Shown one piece after another: positions 1 through 11,614 of a DNA stretch of 64,000 bases. The translations under genes and the position numbers were made by a program. This DNA comes from Cyanophora paradoxa (lineage: Eukaryota > Glaucocystophyceae > Cyanophorales > Cyanophoraceae), in assembly GCA_004431415.1 (NCBI GenBank), contig QPMI01000222.1, positions 62,001 through 126,000 on the forward strand. Reading direction: 5' to 3'. The stretch's first letter is position 1; each line of letters opens with the position of its first letter. The notes under the pieces were generated by a model, which worked only from the letters and a program-made list of their open reading frames with translations, was not told the DNA's origin and ran no database searches.

Positions 1-3000
1 CTGCAGCTCGCGCCGCAGCCGGTCTGCCTCCCCCTCTCGCTCCCCCTCGGGACCGCCGGCCGGCGAGGCCGGCGGCGGCGGCGCACCCGCACCCGCAAGC
101 TGCCCGCGCGCCTCGTCCCGCTCCCGCCGGTACCGCGCCGCCTGCTGCTCGGCCTTCCGCAGGGACGCCTTTGCCTCGAGCTCCCACTCCGCCCGCGCCG
201 CCGCCAGGTCGGGGACCGGGGCCGCCGGGCCACCGGGGCGGCAGCCGCCGCCGACGCCGACGCGGCCTCCTCCTCGAGCGCGCGGGCCCGCCCCTCGAGG
301 GCCTCGGCGCGCGCCGCCGCCTCGCGGGCGGCGCGCTCGGCCCCCGCGAGGCGCCGGCGGAGCTCGTCGGCCTCGGCGGCGGCTGCGGCGGCGTCGCGCT
401 CGTGGCGCTCGGCGGCCCCCGGGCCTCCTCCCGCATGGTCTCCAGCTCGAGCAGCAGGTCCTGCTGGGCCTCCCGCAGCCGCTCCACCTCCTCCTCGTCG
501 TACCCCTCCTCCGCCGGCCGCGCCGCCGCGACCGCGGCCGCGCCGCCCTCGGCGGAGGCCGCGGCCGCCGCCGCGGCCGCCTCCTCGGCGAGCCGACGCT
601 CGGCCTCGGCGACCCGCAGGGCCTCCCGCGCGTCGGCCAGCTGGCGGCGCAGCTCGTCGGCCTCCTCCGCCGCCTCGCGCCGCGCCCGCTCCGCCCGCTG
701 CGCCTCGCGCCGCAGCGCCGCCGCCTCCTCGCCGGCGGCCTCCGCGGCGCGCTCGGCGCCCTCGCGCCCCCGGGCGAGCTCGGCCGAGGCGGCCTCCCAC
801 TCGGCCTTCTCCTCCGCGTGCGCGAACTCGAGCTCCGTCAGCTGCCCGCACACCGCCTCGTGCTGCCTCTCCAGCTCCCGCGCCCCGCGCGCCTCCGACC
901 GCGCCGCCTCCGCCTCCGACCGGGCCGCCTCCAGCTCCCCGCGGGCCGCCTCCAGCTCGGCGCGGGCCGCCTCGAGCTCGGCGCGGGCCTCCCCCGCCGC
1001 CGCCTCCGCCGCGCCGCGCGCCTCGGCCAGCGCGGCGTTCGCCTGGCGCAGCGCCTCCAGCTCGGCCTCGGCCGCCGCCGCCGCCGCCTGGCGCGCCTTC
1101 GCTTCGCCCTTGGCGGCCCCGCGCTGGGATGCCTCGGCGGAGCGGAGCGCCTCCCGCTCCGCCGCCGCCAGCTGCTTCCTCAGCTCCTTCACCTGAGGGG
1201 CGGGCCGTCAGCGCGGGGCGGGGCGGGGGCCAGGGACGCGGCTCCTCTGACCTCGCGCTCGAGCTGGGCCTTCTCGCCCTGCGCCTGCGTCTTCTCCTGG
1301 AGGGCGGCGCGCAGCTTGTCCTGGACCTCCTGCGCCTTCCCGCGCTCCTTCGCCACCGCCTTCGCCTCCCGCTCCGCCGTCGCCAGCGCCGCGTCCGCCT
1401 CCCGCCGCGTCGACGCCGCCTTGTTCAGCTCGCGCCGCAGCCCCGCCGCCTCCTCGCGCGCCGCCTCAGCCTCCCGCTCGCGCTCCGCGAGCGCGCCGCG
1501 CGCCGCCTCCGCCTCCGCCTCCGCCGCGGCGGCGCGCGCCTCGGCCGCCTCCGCGCGGGACTCGGCGGCGGCGAGGGCCCCGCGGAGCTCCTCGAGGGCC
1601 CCCGCAGAGACGCCGCCTCGGCCGCCGCCGCCTCGGCCCGCTCGAGGGCCGCGGCAGCCGCCGCCTCGGCCCGCGCGAGCTGCGCGCCGTGCGACCCGAG
1701 CTGCAGCTGCGCCTCCCGCAGGTCCCCCAGCATCGCGTCCCGCCCGGCCGCCGCCGCCTCCCGCTCTGCCTCGGCCGCCTCCGCCCGCGCCTCGGCCGCC
1801 GCCGCCGCCTCGCGGGCCGCCCGCAGCGCGGCGGCGCCCTCGCTGAGGTCGCGGAGGAGGCGCGAGCGCTCCTCCTCGAGCTCCTCGGCGCGGGCGAGGC
1901 CGGAGTGCAGCTCGGCGTCGGCGCACTCGACCTCGCGGAGCCGCGCGAGCAGCTGCGCGGCGGCGCCCCGCTGCACGACCAGCTCCGCCTCCGCCTCCGC
2001 CGCCGCCCGCGCGTTCTCCTCCGCCGCCGCCCGCCGCCTCCGCTCCTCCTCCGCCTCGCGCCGCAGCCGCGCGGCCTCCTGCGCCGCCCGGGCCAGCTCC
2101 GCCCGCGCCGCGTCGGCCTCGGCGCGCAGCCGATCCGCCTCGGCCGCCTGCGCGGCCCGAAGGCCCCGCTCCTCTTCCAGCGCCCGGGCCAGCCCCGCCG
2201 CCTCCTCGCGCGCCCGCTCCAGCTCAGCTGCGGCGGCGGCGGCCGCCGCCTCGCCGGCGCCGGACTCCTCCCCGCGGCGTGCCCAGTCGTCGCCGTCGAC
2301 GAAAGACTCGGAGCCGCCGCTGCGGTCGCCGCTGCTGCCCGAGCTGCCGGTGCCGCGCCGCTCGCCGCGCCGCCGCCCCCGCCGCTCGGAGACGTACGAG
2401 TAGGGGTCGCGGCCCTCGCCGCCGCCCTCCTCGTCCTCCTCCTCACCCTCCTCCCCGTCGTCCTCGGCGATGGCATCCATCGCCGGCCGCTTGCGGGAGC
2501 GCCCCGCCGGCGCCGCCCGCCCTCGCCCTCGGCGGCCCCCGCCGCTTCCGCGTCCGCGTCGGCCGGCTCGCCGCCCTCGGAGCCGGCCTCGGACGGGCGC
2601 GCCACGGACTCGGACTCGGAGGGCCGCGCCTGCGAGGCCGCCGACGGCCGCAGCCTGCTGAAGTCCGGCAGCGGCGGCAGCGGCTGCGCGCGCGCGCGTC
2701 TCAGCGCGGCGGAACGCAGCGCGAGGAGGCGCCGCCCGGCCGGCCCCTGGGCACCTGGAGGGGCCCGGAGGGCTCCTTGGCCCCGCTCCACGTCATGCGG
2801 CGGTGCCGCTTCTGCTTGCGCTCCGCGGCCGCCTCGACGCCGGACTCGCCGCCCGCCGTCTCCGCGTGCGCCAGCCCCGTCCCCACGCTCCTGTTGAACT
2901 CGACGATCTGCGGCGGGGCGGCGGGAGGGCGGGGCCGAGTCAGGACGAGGAAGGGGGCGCGGCCGGCCCCGGCCCCTTTGGGCGGACGGACCGTGCGCAT

Positions 3001-4910
3001 GACCTCGAGCTTCTGCGTGAGGGCGCGGCGCGTGGCGAGCTCCTCCTCGAGGCGCGCCGTCATCGCCGCGTTCGCCTTCGCCATCTCGTCGTTCGCCTGA
3101 GAGCGAAGTTAGTTCGAAGTGAGGCCTCCTCCCTTCCCCGCCCCGCCCCGCCCCTGCCCCCGCGCACGGCCTCCTTGGCAGCGACCTCCTGCCTGAGCCG
3201 CTCCTCCTCCTGCTGCTTCTTTCCGGCGCTCTGCGAAGCGGGGCGGGGGGCTCCACGCCTCAGCAGCGAGCGAGCGCAGGCCGTAGGGGGGCGAGCGAGC
3301 GGGCGCACCTCGGCCTCGGCGAGCTTGCTGCGGAGCTCGTGGACCTCCCGCTGCAGCTTCTTCATCATCGACCGGTCGTCCATGAACTGCGCGCGTGCGG
3401 GGCGGCGGCGAGTGAGCGAGCGAGCCGAGCGAGCGAGAGGAAGGAAGGAGGCGCGCGCGCGCGCCTCGTTGATGGTCGCGTTGTTCTTGATCTTCTTGGC
3501 GCGCGAGGCGAAGCTGAGCGTCGAGAGCGACTCGTCGAGGTTGCGCGCCGACGGGCTGATCGTGCACACGATCGCCGTCTTCGAGTTGCCGCCCAGCGAG
3601 TGCTCCAGCATCCGCGTCAGCTTCGAGTCGCGGTACGGCACGTGCCCGCCCCTGCGCACGCTTGAGCTCGGATGACGACGGCGAGCCGGAGAGGCGCGAG
3701 GGCGGGGCGGACTTGGCCGAAACGCCGTCGGCGAGCTTCTCGATACAGCGGGAGAGCGTGAAGAGGGACTGGTTGATGTTGCAGCCCTCGCGCAGCGAGG
3801 CCGCGTTGTTGAGCGTCCCCGACTTGTCCGCGCGCTCGGAGCCGGCCAGATCCACGAGGTTGAGCACGCCCGTGCGCACCGCCCCGTCCGGCTCGCCCTC
3901 GCCGCCCTGCGCCCGCTCGCGGGACTCCACGAACTGCCGCCACCGCCGCGGATCAAATTCGGATCAAATTCGAGTTCGAAACCGGACGCGGGCCGACCAC
4001 GCGGAAGATGCTGTGGCTGCGGCTGCTGGCCTCGTTCATCTTCGTGGCGCGCACGTGCCGGCGCTCTGCGGGCGGGTCGGCGGAGGCGCGGCGGGGCGAG
4101 AGCGGCGCCGCGTACGGTTGCCCTCCTGCAGCTTGTCGAAGACCTGGTCCAGGCTCGTGAGCACGACCTCGACGGCGTTCTCGACCACGACACGCTGCGC
4201 GGGGAGCGTTTCGGCGCGTTTTCCAGGAGGCGGCGCGGCGCGCGGGGCGCGCCTTGTCCCCGTTGTCGATTGACTCGCGCAGCTCGCGGGGCTTCCCATC
4301 GTCCAGCAGGTCCCGGATCGTCTCATTGTAGATCTCGAGGAACTGCATGCGGATGAGCCACTCCCTGTTTTGTTGCTGCGGCCTCTTGTCGTCAGCTGCG
4401 GCTCCGGGCCCGGCGTCGGCCCACCCGCACCTGGACCACGAGGTCGAACAGCTCCCGCATGGCAAGCGGGACGATACCCTGCTGGTGCGCGCTGTCCCTA
4501 ACGCCCATCATCGTGTGCGTCTTCCCGCTCCCTGTCTGCCCGTAGCAGAAAATCGTGCCTGCCAGAGTCCGGCTCGGGAACAAGCCGGAAGCGGGCCGCC
4601 GCGGCCGCGGCGCAGCTTACCGTTGAAACCCTGTGCCACCGAGTGAACGATGTGCTGGGCCACTGTCTTGTAGACCTCCTCGTTCGCTGCGGCTCCCTTG
4701 AAGACATTGTCTGCGGCGGGTCGGCCGGCGCTCGATCTACTGCGGCGGGCGGGGCGCACCAAACGGGAAGGAGCGAACTACACGGCCCTTCTCATCGGTC
4801 TGGGCTATGAGATTGTGCTCAAAGTGCCAAGGAATCGTCTGGCCCAGCCGGTCCTTCAACTCGGCCTGGTTCGGCGGCCGCACGCGGACGGACACAGAGA
4901 TGCTCTCCAT
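1..4910 (-). CDS. Kinesin-7 (CENP-E)-like motor protein, 3' end outside window
   Basis: ATP-driven microtubule motor. The minus strand opens at 4910 with [18 protein letters not shown], the usual start of a kinesin head. Spliced exons then give the P-loop [11 protein letters not shown] (about 4515-4555), [11 protein letters not shown], switch I NEASSRSH (about 4020), switch [11 protein letters not shown] (about 3840) and [16 protein letters not shown] (about 3600). The neck reads [18 protein letters not shown], which resembles kinesin-7. An acidic, serine-rich linker (about 2280-2700) is followed by more than 2 kb of Ala/Glu/Arg-rich coiled coil that is still open at base 1, so the C-terminus is missing. 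The intron at 4195-4252 has a GC donor: no GT exists between the two conserved frames. A second GC-bounded stretch (3387-3464, 78 nt) is in frame and could be intron or coding. Family is certain; the kinesin-7 subclass is inferred from the neck only. Confidence 0.92.
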
Positions 4911-5033
4911 GCCGCCCGCTCCACGCCCGCCGCTGTCTGCGAGCTAGCTGGGTCTGCTCGGCTGCACAGTGACGTTGGGCGCTTTTGCCCCGTACCCGCC
5001 TGAACTCGCCACCCCCCCTCACAAAACGCCGAG
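4911..5033. promoter_or_regulatory. Probable bidirectional promoter between kinesin and GBP genes
   Basis: Only 123 bp separate the two divergent start codons at 4910 (-) and 5034 (+). Any core promoters and 5' leaders for both genes must lie here or overlap the genes. No TATA box is visible. The assignment rests on gene geometry. Confidence 0.5.
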
Positions 5034-8000
5034 ATGGCCGTCCCGCTCATCCTCGAGGAGGGCGGCAAGCTGTCGCTCGGTGAGGGCGCGAAGCTGCTAT
5101 CTGGCATCGATGCTGACGAGGGTGCGCGCTGCGTTGACGTCGCAACGCCGCCATTTTGCCACGCTGGCTCCGGACCACGTCTCACGTCCTGCGTCTTACG
5201 CCGTCTTACGCTGCTTCGTAGTGACGACGATCTGCATCGTCGGGCCGTACAGGACGGGGAAGAGCTATTTGATGTCGCTGCTGGCCGGCAACGAGGGCGC
5301 CTTCAAGGTCGGCGGCTCCGTGGATGCGGTCACGCGAGGGATCTGGGTTTACAGCGGCGGGTCTGTGCTGACCTCGCTGCGATCTCTGGGTCTGTGCTCA
5401 CTGCACTTGCTTGCGACACAGCGTACGCACGAATCCGGCGAACGGCAAGCGCCAGGCGGTGCTGTTCATGGTGAGCCCGTTCCGTACGTACGCGCTGCAC
5501 GCGCGACGCAGAGCTGACCGAGCCCCGCCCAGGACACGGAGGGCCTCCGCAACTCTGCGTCGACGCCGGAGACCGACGCGCGGCTCTTCTCGCTGACGAT
5601 GATGCTGGCTTCGTACCTGATGGTCAACACGGGTGAGGCCGAGGCCCCCACAACCGTGCCGCGCCGGTCTGACCGCGCCCCCAGTCGGGAGCCTCGACGA
5701 CCAGTCGATCCAGGACGTGGCGTTCATAACGCAGCTCACCAACTTCCTTCACGTGCGCTGCGCTTGCTGCAGAGCGCGCGCGGGCGGCGGGCCGGTCCGG
5801 GCTTACGCGGCGCGCCCACAGGTCAAGTCCCACGGGGCGGCAGACGACGAGACTGGCGAGGGCCTCGCGGACTTCGCGCCCAGCCTCCTCTGGCTCGGTA
5901 CCCCCTTCATCCGCCCCGTCCGTCCGCCCCGCTCCGGCCCGCTAACAACAAAGCTCCGCCGCAGTGCGGGACTTCGCGCTGCAACTGGCGGACGCGCAGG
6001 GGAACCCCCTGAGCGCCGCCGAGTACCTTGAGGGCGCCCTCGCCGAGAAGCCGGGCTTCGCCGAGGAGACCCTCGCCAAGAACCGCGTCGTGCGTACCCC
6101 CCGCGCACGCCTTCCCCCCCCCTCTTTCGAGCGCCGGCGCAGACGTACGCGATCAAGAGCATCTTCAAGGATCGCGACTGCGAGACGCTGATCCGCCCCG
6201 CCGGCGAGGAGAACGTCCTCCAGAAGCTCTTCAGCCTGAAGAAGGAGGCCCGCCCGCCCGCCCGCCCGCCCGGGGCCCTGTGGGAGGGCGCCCGCGCCTC
6301 GCCCCGCCGGACCTTGCCTCACGCGTCGGCCCGCCCGCCCGCCGCAGATCCGCAAGGAGTTCCTGGACGCCGTCGAGAGGCTCAAGATCAAGGTCCTCTC
6401 CAGAGCCAAGGTGCCCGCCCGCTCGCTCGCTCGCTCCTCCCGCGCCCTGTACCCCGCTCCGCTGTCCTGACGCGGGGCGGGGCGCAGCCGAAGACGATGG
6501 GTAGCTTCCCCGTAACCCCGAAGACCCTCGTCCGCCTCGCCGAGGAGTTCATCGCCGGTACCTCCCTCCCTCCTCCCCCCCCGGCCTCCGCCCTCCTGAA
6601 CGAACGGCGCAGCGGTGAACGAGTCGCGCATCCCGACGATCGCGGACTCGTGGACGGCCGTGCAGTCGATCCAGAACAAAAACGCGCTGCAGGCCGCCGC
6701 CGACGAGTTCGCCTCCGAGCTCGAGAAGGCCATCGCCGGCAAGCTCCCCCTCGAGACCTCCGGTACCCCCTCCCGCTTCGCCGCTGTACCCCGCCTCCCG
6801 CCCCCCGCCCCCGCTGATCTCGATGTACCCCCAGACCTCATGAACCTGCACAAGCTCGCCAAGAAGCAGGCGGTGGCGCTCTTCGATTCGAAGGCGGTCG
6901 GCGACTCCTCCCAGCACCGCAAGGAGTGCGCACGGAGGGCCGGCTGCCTGCTGCTGCGCTCCGAGTCTCACCTCGGCTCACCTCAGGCTCAAGTTCAAGA
7001 TCGCCGACGCGTTCCAGAAGGTGAACAGCGAGAACGAGCGGGCGTCGCTGGGCCTCTGCAAGGCGCTCCTCGCCGAGCTCTACGGCGACCTCGAGGCGCG
7101 CATCGCCTCCGTCAGCGGCGGGCGCTCCGTCACAACCCTCGAGGAGGTGTGTGTGTGCTCGCGCGCGGGTGGGCCGGGCGGGCCCGCTCGATGCGCCGCG
7201 CCTCGCGCTGATCCTGACTTCTCTCCCTCCCTCGCTCCGCAGTACGAAGAGGCGTGGGCGAATCTGAGGAAGCGCGCCCGCCCGCCGCGCTGCGCTGCTT
7301 CCTCCGCGGCCCTCGATCTGACCCCCGCCCGGCAGGGTCTACGTGGAGAAGGCGCGGGGCCCGGCGTCGCTGGCCGTCCTGAGCGAGTTCATGGAGCAGA
7401 AGGTCGTACCCGCCATGAAGGTTTTCATCCTCCAGTCCAAGACCCGCGCCGGTCTGCTTTCTCCGAAATTGATCGAGCTAACCGCGGAGCCGCTGAACCG
7501 CCGACGACGTCGCGCCGCGCCGCGCCTCGCGCAGAGCTGGACAAGAGCGAGCTGAGCACGCGGGCGCTGAAGGCCGAGAAGGGCGAGAAGCAGACGAAGC
7601 TGGACACGGTGCAGGCGATGGCGGCGCTGCAGGAGCAGGTGGACGCGGCGAGGCGCGAGGCGGCGCGCGCGGCCGGGGAGAAGAAGGTCCTCGAGGAGAG
7701 CAGCGCGGCGGTGAACGCGCAGCTCGCCGCCGCCCAGAGCGAGCTCGTTAAGGTCCACAACCTGTTCGCAGGTGCCCTCTGCTCTTTCATCCATCCTCTC
7801 CGGCCCGTCTCTTGTCCCTGTGACGCCCCCGCCCGCCCGCCCGCCCGCCAGACATGGAGAAGCGGTTCAGCGAGCAGCTGGGGACGCTGAACTCGCGGGT
7901 CATCTCCGTTGAGGCCTCCAAGAACAGCCTCGCCCTGGGTACTACTACTACTACTAATCCTCGCTCTCGCCGGCCAGCCGGGTCCGCCCGCCCGCTGACT

Positions 8001-9357
8001 GCCGCGCAGAGCTGGAGGCGAAGACGATGGAGTGCGGGAGGCTGGCGGGCCGGGTGGCGACCCTCGAGCAGGAGCAGCAGAAGACGCTGCAGGAGCGCGA
8101 CGTCCTCTTCGAGTCCGTACGCGGCCTCGGCGCGGTGCGCTCCTAACTCAACAACAAAGTTCGGCGTGCGCTCTGAACCGGAGCGCAGGACCCGGAGGGC
8201 GTGCTGAGGACGGGGCCGGTGACGCCGCGGACGCCAAAGACGCGGCCGCTGACGGCGCAGTCGAGCGCGTCGAAGAGCGCCGCCAAGAGCGCCTCCAAGC
8301 TCGAGCGCGGCGACCTCGACTCGCCCGCCCGCTTCCGCGACGAGATCGCCGTCCGGGACAGGGCGCGCGCGCCCTTTCCCCTCGTGCGAGGCTCTCCGGC
8401 TGAGCTGGGGACGGGGCCGCGCGCAGGAGCTGGCGACCCTCAAGAAGGACGTCATCGCCCTCCAGAAGCAGATCCTGCTCAAGGACAAGGCCCTCGTCCG
8501 GTGCCCGTGTTTGCTCTCTGTTCGCTGGGCTCGGCTGACTTGCTCGCTTGCTCCTCCCCCCTCGGCAGCGTAACCGACGACCTGGGTGCGTCCGCTCGTC
8601 CGTTCGCGGCAGCGTACTCCCGACGCTGACCTGACGCGGGGCGGCAGCCAAGGCGAAGGAGGACGCGGAGGCGTTGGCCGCGAAGGCGCGGAGCGCGGAG
8701 AGCGAGGCGCGGGTGCACGTGGGCGACAAGAAGCAGCTGCAGACGGAGATCCACCGGCGGGAGGTGGTGCTGGAGAGCACCTGCAAGGAGGTCTCCAAGC
8801 TCTCCGAGCTGCACCAGCTCCGCGAGGAGCTCCGCGCCCTCGCCTCCAAGACCGAGAACGAGGCCGCCTACAAGGCGCGCGCGCCGCCCCGCCCTCGCCC
8901 TCGAAGGAAGCGAGCGAGAACGGAAGAGACTGACGGAGGCGGCAGAGCGCGGAGGTGGAGGCGGCGAAGCGGGAGGTGAGGACGATGGCCAAAGTGGTCT
9001 CCGACCGCGAGCGCGACCTCGCCCGGTGCCAGGGCCTCATCGACGAGCTCCAGGCCAAGGTCAAGGGTGCGCGAACTATAAGCTGCGCGAACTATAAGCT
9101 GCGACGGCTCTCATCGTAGCTCCCTTTCTTGCCGATATCTGACTATCTGAGCCTCTTAGCTTAGCCTGGACAGCTAGCTTCCTTCCCCTCCCTCCCTCCT
9201 TCCTACCTTCCCTCCTTCCCGAACTCACTCGGCTCGCGGCCTTTGTGCAGCGCTGGAGATCAACCCGGCGGCCTCCGTGGCCTCGCTGGGCGCCAGCGGG
9301 GCCCTCTCGACCCTCAAGGCCCCCGCCTCGCCCGCGCGGGAAGCCGCCAAGGCGTAG
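5034..9357 (+). CDS. Guanylate-binding protein (GBP)-type large GTPase
   Basis: Dynamin-superfamily GTPase of the GBP group, expected to bind and hydrolyse GTP and self-assemble, often on membranes. Exon 1 starts at 5034 (MAVPLILEEGGKLSLG). The P-loop follows an intron and reads GPYRTGKSYLM (about 5251); next come GIWVYSGG, the G3 motif DTEG (about 5534), FITQLTNFLHV and WLVRDF, the GBP version of the guanine-specificity motif. FKDRDCETLIRP matches the segment after the G domain in GBPs. The rest is helical: about 6840-7450 resembles the GBP middle domain and about 7540-9060 is coiled coil. The stop is TAG at 9355-9357. At least 15 short introns interrupt it, several with GTACC donors. GBPs are known in vertebrate immunity and also occur in plants and protists; no role can be read here. 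The C-terminus (AREAAKA) has no CaaX prenylation box. Confidence 0.9.
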
Positions 9358-9616
9358 GGCGGCGGCGAGGGAGCTCGCTAGGATTTCTGATTGTTGAACT
9401 TCACGATTCAGGATTTCGGATTGATCTCCATGATTTGATCAGTCAAATCGTTATATATATAGACATCTGTGCCACAAATATAAATCTGTACAATATGGAT
9501 ACGTATACGTATAACACATCGCGATCATCTAAATCCGGTCCCAGTACCAAAACCGGTACCCTGTGCAGAGAAAGAGCCCTGGCGCCAGCCAGGCCCTCCG
9601 AGGCTCATGGTCATGG
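9358..9616. other. Convergent gap between GBP and repeat-module gene
   Basis: These 259 bp hold both 3' ends. The stretch is AT-richer than its surroundings, with an alternating TA run near 9450 and several short palindromes. It must contain the two 3' UTRs and polyadenylation signals, but no clear AATAAA was identified. Confidence 0.4.
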
Positions 9617-11222
9617 TCAGCGTTCGAATTCACCCCTACAGACGGCCAGACCTGGCGCAGGGTCGTCACAGAGAGTTGGCCATGGGGAGCTCGAGGGTAG
9701 GAGCAGGACGGGGGTATAAACGTACCAGCCGCTGCGCCCTTGACACGGGGCGGACCAGGGTCGGTGCGCATCCACAGGAGCGACAGCGTAGTAGTCGGGC
9801 TGGGGGTACCCGGGCGGTGGCGGGGGGTACCCGGGAGGCTGCTGGGAGTAGCCGGCGGGCGGCGGGGGGTAGCCGGCTGGCATCGAGGGGTATCCGGCGG
9901 GCGGAGGGGGGTAGCCGACTGGCAGGCCGGCGGGAGGAGGGGGGTAGCCGGCGGACGGCAGGGCGTAGTCGTTGGGCGGAGGGGCGGGCCGCGGGCCGCC
10001 CCGGCTGCCAATGAGAGCGTCGAACGCCCGTCTGAGGGTCCAGGCGCCCTCCCTCGGCTCTTGCCGCTGCGGGCCGGGCGTGAGGCGGGAAGGGCAAGGG
10101 AGAGAGGACCGTGGGGGGTACAGCGCACGCGGGCGCGGTTGAGGGCGTCGCGCAGGTAGGCGCCGAGCGCGGGGTCGAATCCGAGGAGGGCCGGAACGGC
10201 CAAAACGCGCTCCGCGGCGGCCTCGTACGCCCGGAAGCAGCCGGCCGCGTCCCCTGAGGCCCGTACCCCTCGGCGCGGGCGGCGAGAGAAGGGCAGGTGT
10301 GGATAAGGGTACCCGAGTTGAAGAGAGGAACGCCCCACTCGATGGCGCGTTCGATCTCCTGTGCGGTTTCGAATCAAGACGGCGGCTTTCGAGCGGCCGG
10401 GAGTGGGTCGCACTTCCTTCGCCGCGGGCGTCACGGCTCGCTGCGCCATGCTGGGGTACGGCTTCAGCTGCAGCTTCGGGGGTACACGTCGCCAGCGACG
10501 TCGCGCGCGTACCCCGGCGCCGGCCCCGGATCGGTTTCGAAGGGAGCCTCGTTGCCCCTCTCCCGCGCCCGCTGGTTCGCATCTGAGCATAGGGCGGCGC
10601 GTCAGGGCGAGGACCCGGAACCTGGCTGAAACCGTACGGCGGGCGCGCGCACCCTCCACGACGGTCTGAGCGATGGCGGCGCGGAGGTACCGGGCGGCCT
10701 CGGCACGCCCGGCCGCCCCCGCCGCCTGGCGCAGCCCGGCCTCGAGGGCCGCCCTCTGCCCGGGCGAGAGCGCCGCGCCCTGCTGAAGCGCCTCCTGCGC
10801 GCTGCGCATGGCGGCCCCCGCTCGGCCGGCGGCGGAGCGGAGCGGAGCGCTCGGAGCGCGGCTCGGGCGCGGGCGCGCGGGGCGCACGCGTCTCTGTAGC
10901 AGAGGAGGGCGCCCTCGTAATCGCCGCGCGCCTCGAAGCGCTGCCCGTCGGAGAAGGCGTCGCGAAGCTTGCGCCGCAGCGAGCGGAGGTCCAGCTTTTG
11001 GCGCGGGAGCTGCCGCGGCGGCGACGGAGACTTGTCGCCGGCGCGCCGGCGCCGGGCGGGCGAGAGTTGGTACCTTGAGCCGGGCGAAGAAAGAATCAGG
11101 TTAACGGACGAGGATGGGCGGAGGAGGGTGCCGTACCGCCCGTTCCGCGTGGGAGGGAGGACGCCGCCGTACCGCGCGCGGTCCCGGGCCTCTATCCCCG
11201 CCGCGAGCAGCCGGAAGACCAT
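9617..11222 (-). CDS. Protein with two MIT/TPR-like helical modules and a GYPPPP-repeat tail
   Basis: The start at 11222 (MVFRLLAAGIEARDRAR) is the best ATG. Module 1 (about 10990-10680) splices to LRRKLRDAFSDGQRFEARG, then GDYEGALLCYRDAAQEALQQ and finally AARYLRAAIAQTVVEG. Module 2 (about 10365-10140) reads EIERAIEWGVPLFNSGD, then AAGCFRAYEAAAERVL and LRDALNRA, followed by TLRRAFDALIG. Both share the order GD-x-aromatic-x-helix and end in an LR(R)AI/AF helix, so they look like an internal duplication. The last exon carries about eight copies of GYPPPPA (about 9970-9775), a tail type seen in annexin VII-like and vesicle-associated proteins. The stop is at 9617-9619. No enzyme motif is present. 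A membrane-trafficking or scaffold role is possible but is inferred only from the tail and the MIT-like helices. Confidence 0.65.
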
Positions 11223-11614
11223 GACGCCTAGAATCGCCGCTATCCTGCCGTGCTGGGTGCTGGCTCGGCCGCGCGTGCACGTGCGCCGCTCGAGCTCGTG
11301 AACGTGCGGGGACGGCTCCTCGTGCGACGCGCGCGGATCGAATCTGCCCTTGTTTGCTACTCTCTGAACCGAACTTCGCGCCGCCGCACGTGCCGCCTGC
11401 TCGGCGCCGGCAGCACGATAATTGCGGTCCTTGAACGCCGCCGGGGGTGCGCTGGCTGTGCCGGTGGGCTCTCGTGCGCTTGCTTGCTCTTCAAGTGCCG
11501 CGTGCGATCGCCGCTGCAGCGGTGTTGCGCTTCGGGCAAACTTTGTTTCGGGGGATGGAGCCGGATTCGGGTACACTAAACTTAAAGCCATCTCACCGCC
11601 CAAAGCAATTTGCA
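11223..11614. promoter_or_regulatory. Divergent intergenic region, probable shared promoter
   Basis: The 392 bp between the starts at 11222 (-) and 11615 (+) contain no convincing exon. Open frames here lack domain similarity and look like chance readings of GC-rich DNA. A shared promoter is inferred from head-to-head orientation. Confidence 0.4.

Noticed and set aside
171-2897. Long plus-strand open frames antisense to the kinesin coiled coil
   Set aside because: They are shadows of Ala/Glu/Arg-rich coding DNA read on the opposite strand; the minus strand has the heptads and joins the motor domain.
3387-3464. A second certain GC-AG intron in the kinesin neck
   Set aside because: The stretch is 78 nt and open in frame, so sequence alone cannot tell intron from coding insertion.
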